From Roseomonas alba (lineage in GTDB: Bacteria > Pseudomonadota > Alphaproteobacteria > Acetobacterales > Acetobacteraceae): DNA of 64,000 nt. This document shows, one piece after another, positions 18,833 to 27,090 of this stretch. Numbering within the stretch: position 1 is the first letter of the stretch; each line of letters starts with the position of its first letter. The notes below the pieces were generated by a model. The model worked only from the letters and a program-made list of their open reading frames with translations. It did no database searches and was not told where the DNA came from. A program made the translations under genes and the position numbers. The stretch is from the NCBI RefSeq assembly GCF_019430885.1, contig NZ_JAHYBZ010000005.1:372001-436000 (forward strand). The letters are read 5' to 3'.

Positions 18833-18860
18833 TCAGAAGTCGCCGTCAGGCGACCTCTGA
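18833..18860. terminator. Bidirectional stem-loop between convergent genes
   Basis: Arms TCAGAAGTCGCC and GGCGACCTCTGA with one mismatch and a GTCA loop. It sits between the EcsC stop (18817) and the DUF4170 stop (18874). It is a likely rho-independent or mRNA-end hairpin for both, although there is no long T-run. Confidence 0.6.
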
Positions 18861-18873
18861 GAGTGGCTTTGGG

Positions 18874-19092
18874 TCAGCGCGCCGCGTCTCCGCCTGGGCG
18901 CGGGGCCTCGATCACGAACAGCCGGTGCTGGGCGGTATCGACCCGGCGGCGCATCTCGTCGCGCCAGATGCGTTCGGCGGTCGCGAGGTCATGGTACGGG
19001 CCGTGGCACTCCTCGGTACCTGGTTCCAGGTCCTGCCACGTCGAATCCACGAAGATCCCACCCCAGACAAACCACAGTTTCCGATCGGCCAT
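18874..19092 (-). CDS. DUF4170 family small protein
   Basis: 72 residues. LWFVWGGIFVDSTWQDLEPGTEECHGPYHDLATAERIW followed by a conserved VDTAQHR segment matches the small alphaproteobacterial DUF4170 family, of unknown function. The ATG at 19092 is taken because it gives the usual family length. It is not obviously in an operon; the next minus-strand gene ends downstream of a separate cluster. Confidence 0.7.
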   Translation of the reverse strand: MADRKLWFVWGGIFVDSTWQDLEPGTEECHGPYHDLATAERIWRDEMRRRVDTAQHRLFVIEAPRPGGDAAR

Positions 19093-19196
19093 GACCCGCT
19101 CCGTTGCAGCGCCCAAGCGGCGTGCTGCGGTGCAAACTGCCCTCAGGGGCGGCGCGGCTCAAGATGCGAAGTGGCGCGGATTTGCGGGGGCAGGGG

Positions 19197-20009
19197 TCAG
19201 CAGGCGACGTGGCTCGCCTTCACCGCGGCCATGACGGCCTCGGGGTCCTCGGCCCACCAGCGGTTGGACAGGATCTCGACCTCGACCCCGCCGGCCCAGC
19301 CGGAGGCCTCCGCCATGGCGCGGATCGCCGGGATGTCGATCACGCCTTCGCCAGGCATGCCGCGGTCGAACACCAAATCCGTGGTCGGCACCTTCCAGTC
19401 GCAGACATGGAAACCGGCAATGCGGCCTCTCGCCCGCGCCATCTGGCGGGCGAGGTCGGGATCCCACCAGACATGATAGACGTCGACCGCGACGCCGACG
19501 CCTGCACCCAGTTCGTCGCACAGATCCAGCGCCTGGCTGAGGGTGGAGAGCACGGAACGATCCGCGCAGGTCATCGGGTGCAACGGCTCCAGTGCCAGCG
19601 TCACCCCCGCCGCCCGCGCATCGGGCAGAATGGCGTGCAGGCCCTCGCGCATCATCTCCCGCGCCCCGGGCAGGTCCTTCGACCCCTTCGGCAGGCCGCC
19701 ACCAAGCACGACCAGGCAGTCGGCGCCGATGGCATGGGCTTCGGCGATCGCACGGCGGTTGTCCTCGATGGCCGCGGCCCGGCCGGCAGCCTCCGCGGCA
19801 GGGAACATGCCGCCGCGGCAGAGGCCGGTGACTTTCAGGCCCGCATCACGGATCTGCTGCGCGGCGGCGGTGAGGCCGGCAGCCTGAAGCACGTCGCGCC
19901 AAGGGGAGATCGCGGTGATGCCGTGACGGGCGCAGGCCTCGACGACCTGGGGGAGAGTCCAGGCTTTCACCGTGATGGTGTTGAGGCTGATGGGGCCTGG
20001 GGCGGTCAT
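19197..20009 (-). CDS. Sugar phosphate isomerase/epimerase family protein (AP_endonuc_2 TIM barrel)
   Basis: 270 residues. Xylose-isomerase-like TIM-barrel pattern with metal-ligand candidates: Glu in LALEPLHP, Asp/His in VAVDVYHVWWD, His in GFHVCDWK and Glu in GGVEVEIL. Such proteins isomerise or epimerise sugars, inositols or keto-sugars. It is the last gene of a four-gene minus-strand set with DUF993, a Gfo/Idh/MocA dehydrogenase and a DapA-like aldolase, but is separated from DUF993 by a repeat copy. The substrate is unknown. Confidence 0.8.
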   Translation of the reverse strand: MTAPGPISLNTITVKAWTLPQVVEACARHGITAISPWRDVLQAAGLTAAAQQIRDAGLKVTGLCRGGMFPAAEAAGRAAAIEDNRRAIAEAHAIGADCLVVLGGGLPKGSKDLPGAREMMREGLHAILPDARAAGVTLALEPLHPMTCADRSVLSTLSQALDLCDELGAGVGVAVDVYHVWWDPDLARQMARARGRIAGFHVCDWKVPTTDLVFDRGMPGEGVIDIPAIRAMAEASGWAGGVEVEILSNRWWAEDPEAVMAAVKASHVAC

Positions 20010-20019
20010 GCGCGGGACT

Positions 20020-20328
20020 CCGAGCGGGAGGGGCTTTGCCCCTCCCGGAGCCTTCCCGCCAAAGGCCGAAGGGTCTTTGGAAACCTCAAGCTGGTATCGG
20101 GCAGGAGGTCGGGGGTGAGATGGGAAGGGGCCGCCGTGCCCTGCGTCCAGGAATCATTCTGGCGGTGGGCATGGAGCTGCCGCGCAAGCGCGATCATGCC
20201 CGGAGCGCCCCAGATCAGGCATTGGTCTCCAGAGGCCATTCGGCCGACGGGTCCCCATTGGCGTCGCTTTGCAACGTCAGTGGGTTCCCGGGCGGAGGAG
20301 GTTCGGAGGGGGCGGAGGCCCCGCCGTC
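20020..20328. repeat. Interspersed repeat, copy B (diverged)
   Basis: The left end is clear: a perfect hairpin CGGGAGGGGC-TTT-GCCCCTCCCG at 20025-20047, then CCCGCCAAAGGCC and GGGTCTTTGGAAACC. The right end near 20290-20328 is weaker (GGTTCGGAGGGGGCGGAGGCCCCGCC). The central part does not obviously match copies A, D and E, so this is an old or recombined copy. It fills the gap between DUF993 and the isomerase gene. Confidence 0.6.
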
Positions 20329-20343
20329 CGCGTGTGGGCGTCA

Positions 20344-21504
20344 TCACGCCACCCCGTGCACTGCGAGCAGCGCCTTCATCCGCGACACCGCCATTTCCGG
20401 ATCGCGCAGCAGCCCCGCCTTGTCGGCGAGACGGAAGAGTTCCGAGAAGTGCCGAATCGACCGCGTCGATTGCTGCCCGCCCACCATCACGAAGTGGTCC
20501 TGGTGCCCGTTCAGCCAGGCCATGAACACCACGCCGGTTTTGTAGAAGCGCGTTGGCGCCTTGAAGATATGGCGCGACAGCGGGACGGTCGGGGCTAGAA
20601 TCTCGTGGAAGGTCGAGAGGTCATTGCGCGACAGCGCGGCAAGGGCGCCGCCGACCGCGGGAGCGATCGGGTCGAAGATGCCGAGCAGCGCGTCGGAATG
20701 GCCGTGCTCGTCGCCAGCGATGAGTTCGGCGTAGTTGAAGTCGTCGCCCGTGTACATGCGCACGCCGCGGGGCAGGCGGCGGCGCATCGCGATCTCCTTC
20801 TTGTCGTCCAGAAGGGAGATCTTCACGCCATCGACCTTGTCGGCATGGGCGGTGATGACGGCGAGCGCCGTCTCCATCGCCGCCATGTGGTCGTGGTTGC
20901 CCCAGTAACCTTCGAGGGCGGGGTCGAACATCTCGCCGAGCCAGTGGATGATCACCGGCTGCTTCACCTGGGACAGGATGCGGCCATAGACGCGCTCGTA
21001 ATCCGCAGGCGACTTCGCCGCCTTGGCGAGGGCGCGGGAGGCCATGAGGATGATGCGCCCGCCCATCGCCTCGACGGCTTCGCACTGTTCCTCATAGGCG
21101 CGGATCACGTCGTCCACCGTCACGTCCGGGCCGGGCGCCAGGTGATCGGTGCCGGCGCCGGAGGCCATGACCGCGCCGGGATGGTCCTGCATCGCGTCGA
21201 GCGAGCGGCGGATGAGTTCCTGCGCGCCGACCCAGTCGAGGCCCATGCCACGCTGCGCGGTGTCCATGGCTTCGGCGACGCCGAGGCCGAGCGACCAGAG
21301 ATGCTTGCGGAAGGCGATGGTGCGGTCCCAGTCGATCTTCACGTCGAGCCAGGGATCCTGCTCGGCGAGGGCATCGGCGACGACATGCGCGGCACCCAGC
21401 GCGATGCGCGGAAAGGGCGGCGTGGCCTTCGGGAAGTCGCGCGGCGGGCTGGTAGTGAAGGGCTCCAGCGCGCCGTTTCCGTTTGGCAGGGTGATCGTCG
21501 GCAT
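20344..21504 (-). CDS. DUF993 family protein (DapA-like TIM barrel)
   Basis: 386 residues. Blocks such as RAYEEQCEAVEAMGGRIILMASRALA, PVIIHWLGEMFDPALEGYWG and VDGVKISLLDDKKEIAMRRRLP fit DUF993, a family distantly related to dihydrodipicolinate synthase. The Lys in GVKISLLD is at a position suited to a Schiff-base lysine. The enzyme activity is unknown; a retro-aldol or dehydratase step in sugar-acid breakdown is inferred from partners. The ATG at 21504 is preferred, giving MPTITLPNG. Confidence 0.75.
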   Translation of the reverse strand: MPTITLPNGNGALEPFTTSPPRDFPKATPPFPRIALGAAHVVADALAEQDPWLDVKIDWDRTIAFRKHLWSLGLGVAEAMDTAQRGMGLDWVGAQELIRRSLDAMQDHPGAVMASGAGTDHLAPGPDVTVDDVIRAYEEQCEAVEAMGGRIILMASRALAKAAKSPADYERVYGRILSQVKQPVIIHWLGEMFDPALEGYWGNHDHMAAMETALAVITAHADKVDGVKISLLDDKKEIAMRRRLPRGVRMYTGDDFNYAELIAGDEHGHSDALLGIFDPIAPAVGGALAALSRNDLSTFHEILAPTVPLSRHIFKAPTRFYKTGVVFMAWLNGHQDHFVMVGGQQSTRSIRHFSELFRLADKAGLLRDPEMAVSRMKALLAVHGVA

Positions 21505-21604
21505 GTGCGGCCTCCTTTGGTGATCCGATTCAGACCTCCGCGCCATTCCCCGAGGTCCCTCGAAGCTGCGCTCCTTGGGGTCGGTTGGCGCCGCGGTCGT
21601 CGGA

Positions 21605-22759
21605 TCACACCTCCAGCTTCGGAAGATCGATCCAGCGGCGCTCGGCCCAGGACTTCAGGCCGGCCTCGGCGAGCTGCACGCCCTTGGCACCCGCCAGCAG
21701 GTTCCATGGGTAGTCGGGGCGTTCCCCGGCGACGTGCTTGAGGAATTCCTCCCACTGCACGCGGAAGCCGTTCGGGAAGTCGGTGGTGGTCGGCACTTCC
21801 TGCCAGCCGGCGAAGAAGTCGATGGTCTGCGGCTGGTCAGGGTTCCACACCGGCTTCGGCGTCGCCACGCGCGACTGCGTCCAGCACTTGTGCAGGCCGC
21901 AGATGGCCGAGCCATGCGTGCCATCCACCTGAAAGGTCACCAGGTCGTCGCGCCGCACGCGCGTGACCCAGGAGGAGTTGATGTGCGCGATCGCCCCGCC
22001 TTCGAGCTGGAAGGTCGCATAGGCCGCGTCGTCGGCATCCGCCTTGTAGGGCTTGCCGTCCTCCCCGATGCGCTCGGGGATATGCACGGCGCCGAGGCAG
22101 GAGACCGCCTCCACATTGCCGAACAGATTGTCCAGCACGTAGCGCCAGTGGCAGAGCATATCGAGGATGATGCCGCCGCCCTCGGCCTTCTTGTAGTTCC
22201 AGGACGGGCGCTGGGCGGGCTGCAGGTCGCCCTCGAACACCCAGTAGCCGAACTCGCCCTTCACCGAGCAGATACGCCCGAGGAAGCCGCTGTCGATCAC
22301 CATCTTCAGCTTGCGCAGGCCGGGCAGGAAGAGCTTGTCCTGCACCACGCCGTTCTTGATGCCCTTGACCTTCGCCAGCTTCGCGACGTTCAGCGCGTCT
22401 TCCAGCGTGTCGGCGGTCGGCTTCTCGCAATAGATGTGCTTTCCGGCGTTGATCGCCTTGGTCAGCAGGCCGGCGCGCATCTGCGTCGTCGCGGCGTCGA
22501 AGAAGATCTCGTCCTTCGGGTCGGCCAGGCAGGCGTCGAGGTCGGTGCTGACGCGGGCAATGTTGTGCGCCTTGGCCAGCGCGTCCAGCTTCGCCTTGTT
22601 GCGGCCGACGATGATCGGATCGGGCATCAGCGTGTCGCCGTTGGCGAGCTTCACCCCGCCATCGGCGCGGATCGCGGCGATGGAGCGGATCAGGTGCTGG
22701 TTCATCCCCATCCGGCCGGTGACGCCGTTCATGATGAGGCCGATGCGGCGTTCCGCCAT
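21605..22759 (-). CDS. Gfo/Idh/MocA family NAD(P)-dependent oxidoreductase
   Basis: 384 residues. An N-terminal Rossmann region (RIGLIMNGVTGRMGMNQ) is followed by the family's catalytic EKP motif in IYCEKPTADT near residue 108. A C-terminal alpha/beta domain carries a conserved WRYVLDN helix. These enzymes oxidise sugars, inositols or their 3-keto derivatives. It lies 12 nt after the DapA-like gene, in the same operon as DUF993 and the isomerase. The nucleotide-binding motif is slightly unusual (NGVTGRMG). Confidence 0.85.
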   Translation of the reverse strand: MAERRIGLIMNGVTGRMGMNQHLIRSIAAIRADGGVKLANGDTLMPDPIIVGRNKAKLDALAKAHNIARVSTDLDACLADPKDEIFFDAATTQMRAGLLTKAINAGKHIYCEKPTADTLEDALNVAKLAKVKGIKNGVVQDKLFLPGLRKLKMVIDSGFLGRICSVKGEFGYWVFEGDLQPAQRPSWNYKKAEGGGIILDMLCHWRYVLDNLFGNVEAVSCLGAVHIPERIGEDGKPYKADADDAAYATFQLEGGAIAHINSSWVTRVRRDDLVTFQVDGTHGSAICGLHKCWTQSRVATPKPVWNPDQPQTIDFFAGWQEVPTTTDFPNGFRVQWEEFLKHVAGERPDYPWNLLAGAKGVQLAEAGLKSWAERRWIDLPKLEV

Positions 22760-22770
22760 GGTCGTGATCC

Positions 22771-23829
22771 CTACGAGAGCCAGCGATGAAGGTTGTCGCG
22801 GATGAAGCCGTCATCCGTCAGCAGCGGGTAGCGTTCGGCGACCTGCGTCAGCAGCTCGGCCTGGTCGGGCGACAGCGCCTCGTGCTCGTCCAGGCACCAG
22901 ATGCCCTCGAGCAGGCCCTGGCGGCGCAGCACCTCATGACAGCCGGCAATGACGCCGTGGAAGTCGTTGGCGACATCGAAGACGGCCGCATTCATCTCGG
23001 TGACCGCGGCATCCAGCGCGAGGAGGTCGGTCGGCACATGGTTCTCCCGCGCCGCGTCCCGGCAGCGAGCCTGGATCTGCACTGCGCTGCGAGTCCAGAC
23101 CGACCAGTGACCAAGCAGACCACCGACGATGCGCATGGTGACGTGCCGCCCCTCATGCGTCAGCCGGAAGGGCGTGAGCAGGTCCGCGACGATATGGTCG
23201 TCGTTACCCGTGTAGAGCGCGACGCGCTTTTCGGCCCCCGCCTCCAGCACACCGCGCAGCACGTCGAGCGTGGCGTAGCGGTTGAAGGGCGCGATCTTGA
23301 TGGCGGCGACGTTCGGCATGGCCGCGAAGCGCCGCCAGAAGGAGACGGGCAGCCGCACGCCACCGACCGCGGGCTGGAGGTAGAAGCCGAACAGCGGCAT
23401 CTCAGCCGCGACGGCCTCGCAATGCGCGATGATCTCGTCTTCCGACGCACCCTTCCAGGCGGCCAGCGAGAGCAGAACGGCATGATAGCCGAGCGCACGC
23501 GCGAGCTTCGCCTCGGCCACCGCCTGCGCGGTCTTGCCGATGGCGCCGGCGACGAGGATCGGGCTGTCACTGCGCTCGGCCGCGGCCTCGGCCGCGATGC
23601 GCAGCACGGGTTCGTACATGCCGAGGTCGCGGATCGCGAATTGCGTCGTGTGGACCCCGACCGCGAGGCCGCCTGCGCCGGCATCGAGGTAGTAGCGCGA
23701 CAGCGCCTTCTGCCGCTTCGGGTCGAGTGTCCGTTGCGCCGTCAGCGCCAGCGGATGGGCCGGGATGGCGCATCCTTCGGCGAGCTTTGCGGCCAGCCCT
23801 GCCGGCCAATCCCCGCGTGTCAGACCCAC
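22771..23829 (-). CDS. Dihydrodipicolinate synthase family aldolase/dehydratase
   Basis: 352 residues, longer than DapA (about 292). TIM-barrel blocks include YYLDAGAGGLAVGVHTTQF, a Tyr in PLFGFYLQPAVGG and a Schiff-base candidate Lys in VAAIKIAPFNRY. The gene starts at GTG 23829, 20 nt from a perfect 20-bp palindrome, and is the first gene of the DapA-like/Gfo-Idh/DUF993/isomerase set. A role in cleaving or dehydrating a sugar acid is inferred; lysine biosynthesis is unlikely in this context. Confidence 0.8.
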   Translation of the reverse strand: MGLTRGDWPAGLAAKLAEGCAIPAHPLALTAQRTLDPKRQKALSRYYLDAGAGGLAVGVHTTQFAIRDLGMYEPVLRIAAEAAAERSDSPILVAGAIGKTAQAVAEAKLARALGYHAVLLSLAAWKGASEDEIIAHCEAVAAEMPLFGFYLQPAVGGVRLPVSFWRRFAAMPNVAAIKIAPFNRYATLDVLRGVLEAGAEKRVALYTGNDDHIVADLLTPFRLTHEGRHVTMRIVGGLLGHWSVWTRSAVQIQARCRDAARENHVPTDLLALDAAVTEMNAAVFDVANDFHGVIAGCHEVLRRQGLLEGIWCLDEHEALSPDQAELLTQVAERYPLLTDDGFIRDNLHRWLS

Positions 23830-23848
23830 GCCTGTTTCCCCCGGATTG

Positions 23849-23868
23849 AAGTAACCATATGGTTACTT
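23849..23868. promoter_or_regulatory. Perfect 20-bp palindrome, probable operator
   Basis: AAGTAACCATATGGTTACTT reads the same on both strands. It is centred about 30 nt upstream of the GTG start of the four-gene sugar-type operon and is strikingly AT-rich for this DNA. That position suits repression at the promoter by a dimeric regulator. No regulator gene adjoins it, so the binding protein is unknown. Confidence 0.75.
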
Positions 23869-23946
23869 ACGCGAGCACGCCGCAAGGGTCAAGCGAGGGC
23901 CAGCGTTCTTGGGAGCCCCCCACTGTCGTTGCAGAGAACGGTCGCC

Positions 23947-24580
23947 ATGCCCGATGTCAGCCGGCTTGCCCTCTACATCGCCGCGGCCTTCCTGCTCGCG
24001 GTCACGCCCGGACCGGGCATCTTCTACGTCGCGGCCCGGACGCTGGCGGGCGGCCGGAGGGGGTCGCCTCCAGCGTTGGCACGGGCCTGGGCGGGAAGGT
24101 GCATGTCGTCGCGGGCGGACGCGGCGTATTCGCCATCGTGCTGGCCAGTGCCAAACTGTTTGGCAGGCTGAAGCTCGCGCGCGCGGCCTATCTGGTCTGG
24201 ATCGGGCTGCGCACCATCAGGGCCGCGCGCCACCACGCCGCCGGGTGTTGGCCGGCGGTGCGGCACCGCCGGTGGGCGCCCGCCACGCCTTCCGCGAAGG
24301 CGCGCCGGTCGAGGCCCTGAGCCCCAAGACCGCCGCGTTCTTGCTGGCCTTCGCCCCGCAATTCGTCGATCCGGTGCAGGGGCCGGTCGCGATGCGATTC
24401 GTGGTGCCGGGCGTGGTCTCGGTGGCGCCGAACACGCTGGCCGGTGTGGTGGTCGGCTTCGTGGCGGGCCGCCTGCGTGACGCCGCCGCCCGCCCGAGCC
24501 TGGTCCGTCGCTTGCGAGAAGCCTCCGGCGCGGCGATGGTCGCCCTCGGCCTCGCCCTGACGAGACGGCCGGCAGCCTGA
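23947..24580 (+). pseudogene. Broken LysE/RhtB-type amino-acid exporter
   Basis: The N-terminus reads as a good LysE start (MPDVSRLALYIAAAFLLAVTP, then GPGIFYVAARTLAGG) but shifts frame at a G-run near 24055-24064. The match continues in a second frame (VASSVGTGLGGKVHV ... LVWIGLRTIRAAR). It shifts again near 24240-24270 into a third frame that carries EALSPKTAAFLLAFAPQFVDP and the C-terminal helix. At least two frameshifts are therefore needed to recover a full-length exporter of about 210 residues. Sequencing error at the G-run could explain one of them, less easily both. Confidence 0.75.
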
Positions 24581-24651
24581 CCCCCTTCAACGCCAAAACC
24601 CGCCACGGCGCAGGGTGCGCTGGGCGGGTTCCAGGCGAGACATTCGGGATC

Positions 24652-24670
24652 GGAGGGGCGCGGCCCCTCC
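24652..24670. terminator. G-rich hairpin downstream of rpsO
   Basis: Perfect arms GGAGGGGC and GCCCCTCC around GCG, eight bases beyond the rpsO stop. It has the same hairpin core as the ends of the local repeat family, but no other part of that repeat is seen here. A second inverted repeat, AACCCGCC/GGCGGGTT, lies at about 24597-24631. Together they probably end the rpsO transcript and protect against read-in to the pseudogene side. Confidence 0.55.
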
Positions 24671-24677
24671 GCCACGA

Positions 24678-24947
24678 TCAGCGGCGCAGGCTCAGCCGGC
24701 CGATCAGGGTCTCGTAGCGCTTCTGGTCCTTGCGCTTCAGGTAGTCCAGCAGGCCACGGCGCTGGCCGACCAGGACGAGCAGGCCGCGGCGCGAGTGGAA
24801 GTCCTTCGCGTGCGTCTTGAGGTGCTCGGTCAGGTTCGAGATGCGCTCGGACAGGATGGCGACCTGGACCTCGGGGCTGCCCGTGTCGTTCGGGCCGGTC
24901 GCATAGTCCTTGATCAGCGCCTGGCGGCGCTCCGCAGTGATCGACAT
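24678..24947 (-). CDS. rpsO: 30S ribosomal protein S15
   Basis: 89 residues, the exact S15 length. Hallmarks are [23 protein letters not shown], then [10 protein letters not shown] and [14 protein letters not shown]. It binds 16S rRNA in the platform of the small subunit. It follows truB by 26 nt as the last gene of the rimP-nusA-infB-type operon. The usual next gene, pnp, is absent; a hairpin and a broken LysE gene lie there. Confidence 0.97.
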   Translation of the reverse strand: MSITAERRQALIKDYATGPNDTGSPEVQVAILSERISNLTEHLKTHAKDFHSRRGLLVLVGQRRGLLDYLKRKDQKRYETLIGRLSLRR

Positions 24948-24973
24948 CGTGCGTATTCCTTACAGGAAGGGGT

Positions 24974-25930
24974 TCAGGAACCGCCCTGGCCCAGCCACCG
25001 CTCCGGCTTCAGCAAGCCGTCCTCGAAGCGGGCGAGACCCATCAGGCGCCCCCCCGCCATCGCCCTGGCCAGGCCCCCATCGGGGTTGGCCTCGCGCGGA
25101 ACCCGGCCCATTAGCTCGACCAGCGGGATGGGCTGGCCGAAGGATAGGCGGGCGGTCTCGGCTTCAGTGAGGGCCAGCGCCGGGATGTCGGCCAGCGCGG
25201 TCGTCACCGGAAGCAGAAGATCCGGGGAAGGGGGCGGGGTATCGCCGGAAACGGCGATCCTGTCCAGCGGAACCGCATCCTTCTCGAGGAAGGGTCCGAC
25301 CCGCATCCGGCGCAGGGCTGCGATATGCCCCACCGAACCGCAGGCTTTGGCGATGTCCCGCGCCAGGGAGCGCATGTACACGCCCTTGCCGGATTCCACG
25401 AAGAACACCGCCGTATCGGCATCCGGGCGCTCGATCAGTTCGAAGCGATCGACGCGGGCTGGACGCGGGGCGAGTTCCACCTGCTCGCCCGCGCGGGCGA
25501 GGTCATAGGCGCGCTCGCCTGCCACCTTGATGGCGGAATAGATCGGCGGAACCTGCATGATGTCGCCGATGAAGGCCGGCAGCGCCGTACGGATCTGGTC
25601 GTCGGTCGGCCGGACGTCACTGGTGCCGATCACGGCGCCATCCGCATCGTCGGAATCCCGCGCCTCGCCCAGCTTCAACGTGAAGCGGTACTGCTTCGTG
25701 CCGTCCATCACATAGGGCACGGTCTTGGTCGCGGCGCCGAAGGCGATGGGCAGGACGCCGGTCGCCAGCGGGTCCAGCGTCCCGCCATGCCCGCACTTCT
25801 GCGCCTGGAAGCTGCGCTTGCAGATGGCGACGACATCGGTGCTGCCGATCGCGGTCGGCTTGTCGATGATCAGCCAGCCGTCGATCGGGCGGCCCTTCGG
25901 CTTGCGGTGGCGTTGGCGGTGCTGGGCCAT
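24974..25930 (-). CDS. truB: tRNA pseudouridine(55) synthase
   Basis: 318 residues. The catalytic Asp is in the GGTLDPLATG motif, following GWLIIDKPTAIGST. The KQYRFTLKLGEARDSDDADG and GKGVYMRSLARDI blocks are standard for TruB. It makes pseudouridine 55 in the T-loop of tRNAs. The ATG at 25930 gives the usual N-terminus; the longer frame upstream overlaps a divergent small gene. It is separated from the rbfA/thioesterase pair by that divergent gene. Confidence 0.95.
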   Translation of the reverse strand: MAQHRQRHRKPKGRPIDGWLIIDKPTAIGSTDVVAICKRSFQAQKCGHGGTLDPLATGVLPIAFGAATKTVPYVMDGTKQYRFTLKLGEARDSDDADGAVIGTSDVRPTDDQIRTALPAFIGDIMQVPPIYSAIKVAGERAYDLARAGEQVELAPRPARVDRFELIERPDADTAVFFVESGKGVYMRSLARDIAKACGSVGHIAALRRMRVGPFLEKDAVPLDRIAVSGDTPPPSPDLLLPVTTALADIPALALTEAETARLSFGQPIPLVELMGRVPREANPDGGLARAMAGGRLMGLARFEDGLLKPERWLGQGGS

Positions 25931-26007
25931 GAAACGTTCCGTAGCGTGTCGATCGGGATGGCGCGAGGCTCGTCGCGAAGACGGTTGGTCAGCGGTGGAG
26001 GCTGCCG

Positions 26008-26235
26008 GTGGATGAAAGCGAGGAGGACAAGGAATACCCCCTCTGGGGACGGATCCTGATCGCCGTGTCGATGCTCGGCCTCGGCGCCATGGCCGGCGGG
26101 CTGATCGGCGAGACCTGGATGGGTGCGGTCTGGGGCACGATCCTCGCGTCACCCGTCGCGCTGCTGGGCTTCGTCGCCCCCGCGGCGCTCGGTTGGGTGA
26201 TGGTCGTGCTGGAACTGTTCAGTTGCGTCTCCTGA
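26008..26235 (+). CDS. Small two-segment membrane protein, hypothetical
   Basis: 75 residues. An acidic N-terminus (DESEEDKEYP) precedes two glycine/alanine-rich membrane segments (about 14-36 and 43-70). The start is a GTG at 26008. It stands on the opposite strand to the surrounding translation operon and so interrupts it. No family was recognised. The strong hydrophobic pattern and charged N-terminus favour a real gene. Confidence 0.55.
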   Translation: MDESEEDKEYPLWGRILIAVSMLGLGAMAGGLIGETWMGAVWGTILASPVALLGFVAPAALGWVMVVLELFSCVS

Positions 26236-26286
26236 AGGCGTAGGGCCGCGCGCCTATAACCGCTGCGGCGCCCGGAGAGAAGGCGA

Positions 26287-26670
26287 TCACGTCGGATCGA
26301 CCGACCGCTTCCGTCCGGCTTCGTCCAGCGCGACGAAGGTGAAGGTGGCCTGGGTGACGCGCGCGGCTTCCTCGCTGGTGCGATCGCGGCGCCAGGCCTC
26401 GACATGCACGCGGATCGAGGTTCGGCCGACACTCAGCAGCGTTCCGTAGAGACTCACTTCATCCCCCACCGCGACCGGCAGGTGGAAGGACATGGCGTCC
26501 ACCGCCACCGTCGCAACGCGGCCGCGCGCGCGGCGCAGCGCGACTGAGGCGCCCGCCTGGTCCATATGCGCCATCAGCCAGCCGCCGAAGATGTCCCCGG
26601 CCGGGTTGGCGTCGGCCGGCATGGCGATGACGCGGATCTGCGGCGGATCCTCGGGCGGGATATCGGTCAT
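26287..26670 (-). CDS. Acyl-CoA thioesterase, hotdog fold (YciA-like)
   Basis: 127 residues. [24 protein letters not shown] is the hotdog helix with the catalytic Asp of YciA/BACH-type thioesterases, followed by [14 protein letters not shown]. It hydrolyses acyl-CoA to free acid and CoA. The start overlaps the rbfA stop as ATGA, so it is co-translated with a ribosome-assembly gene, an uncommon insertion into this operon. Confidence 0.85.
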   Translation of the reverse strand: MTDIPPEDPPQIRVIAMPADANPAGDIFGGWLMAHMDQAGASVALRRARGRVATVAVDAMSFHLPVAVGDEVSLYGTLLSVGRTSIRVHVEAWRRDRTSEEAARVTQATFTFVALDEAGRKRSVDPT

Positions 26671-27071
26671 TCTTCGGTCTCAGGCTTGGTGTCGAGGTCG
26701 CGCTGCACTTCGGGGCGGTGCAGCACCTCATTGATGTGCATCGCATAGCCGAGCGCCGTGTCGGGCTGGAAGTGAAGATCCGGCGCGTATTTCAGCCGGA
26801 CCGCGTGCGAGACCTCCCGCCGCAGGAAGGGCGAGACGCGCTTCAGGGCGGCGAGCTGCGCCTCGGTCAGGTCGCGGCCCAGCGCCGCGACGAAGGCCGT
26901 CATGTGCTTCAGGTCGGGCGAGGCGCGGACCTCGGTGACCGTGACATGCACACCGTGCAGGTCGGGGTCGCGGAATTCCTCGCGCGCGAAGACGGCGGAA
27001 AGGGCGTGGCGGACTTCCTCTGCGACGCGGAGCATGCGCTGGGAAGGGGCGGCGGGATGGGACTTCTTCAT
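26667..27071 (-). CDS. rbfA: Ribosome-binding factor A
   Basis: 134 residues. The type-II KH-like fold blocks are present: [38 protein letters not shown] and [19 protein letters not shown]. It binds the 30S subunit during late 16S maturation and cold adaptation. The ATG at 27071 follows repeat copy C, which separates it from infB. The C-terminus overlaps the thioesterase start. Confidence 0.93.
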   Translation of the reverse strand: MKKSHPAAPSQRMLRVAEEVRHALSAVFAREEFRDPDLHGVHVTVTEVRASPDLKHMTAFVAALGRDLTEAQLAALKRVSPFLRREVSHAVRLKYAPDLHFQPDTALGYAMHINEVLHRPEVQRDLDTKPETEE

Positions 27072-27090
27072 TGCTTCTTCCTCGGCGGTG

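Noticed and set aside
24974..26152. Longer truB reading frame starting about 220 nt upstream
   Set aside because: The extension is Arg/Ser/Pro-rich and antisense to a likely divergent small gene. ATG 25930 gives the family N-terminus.
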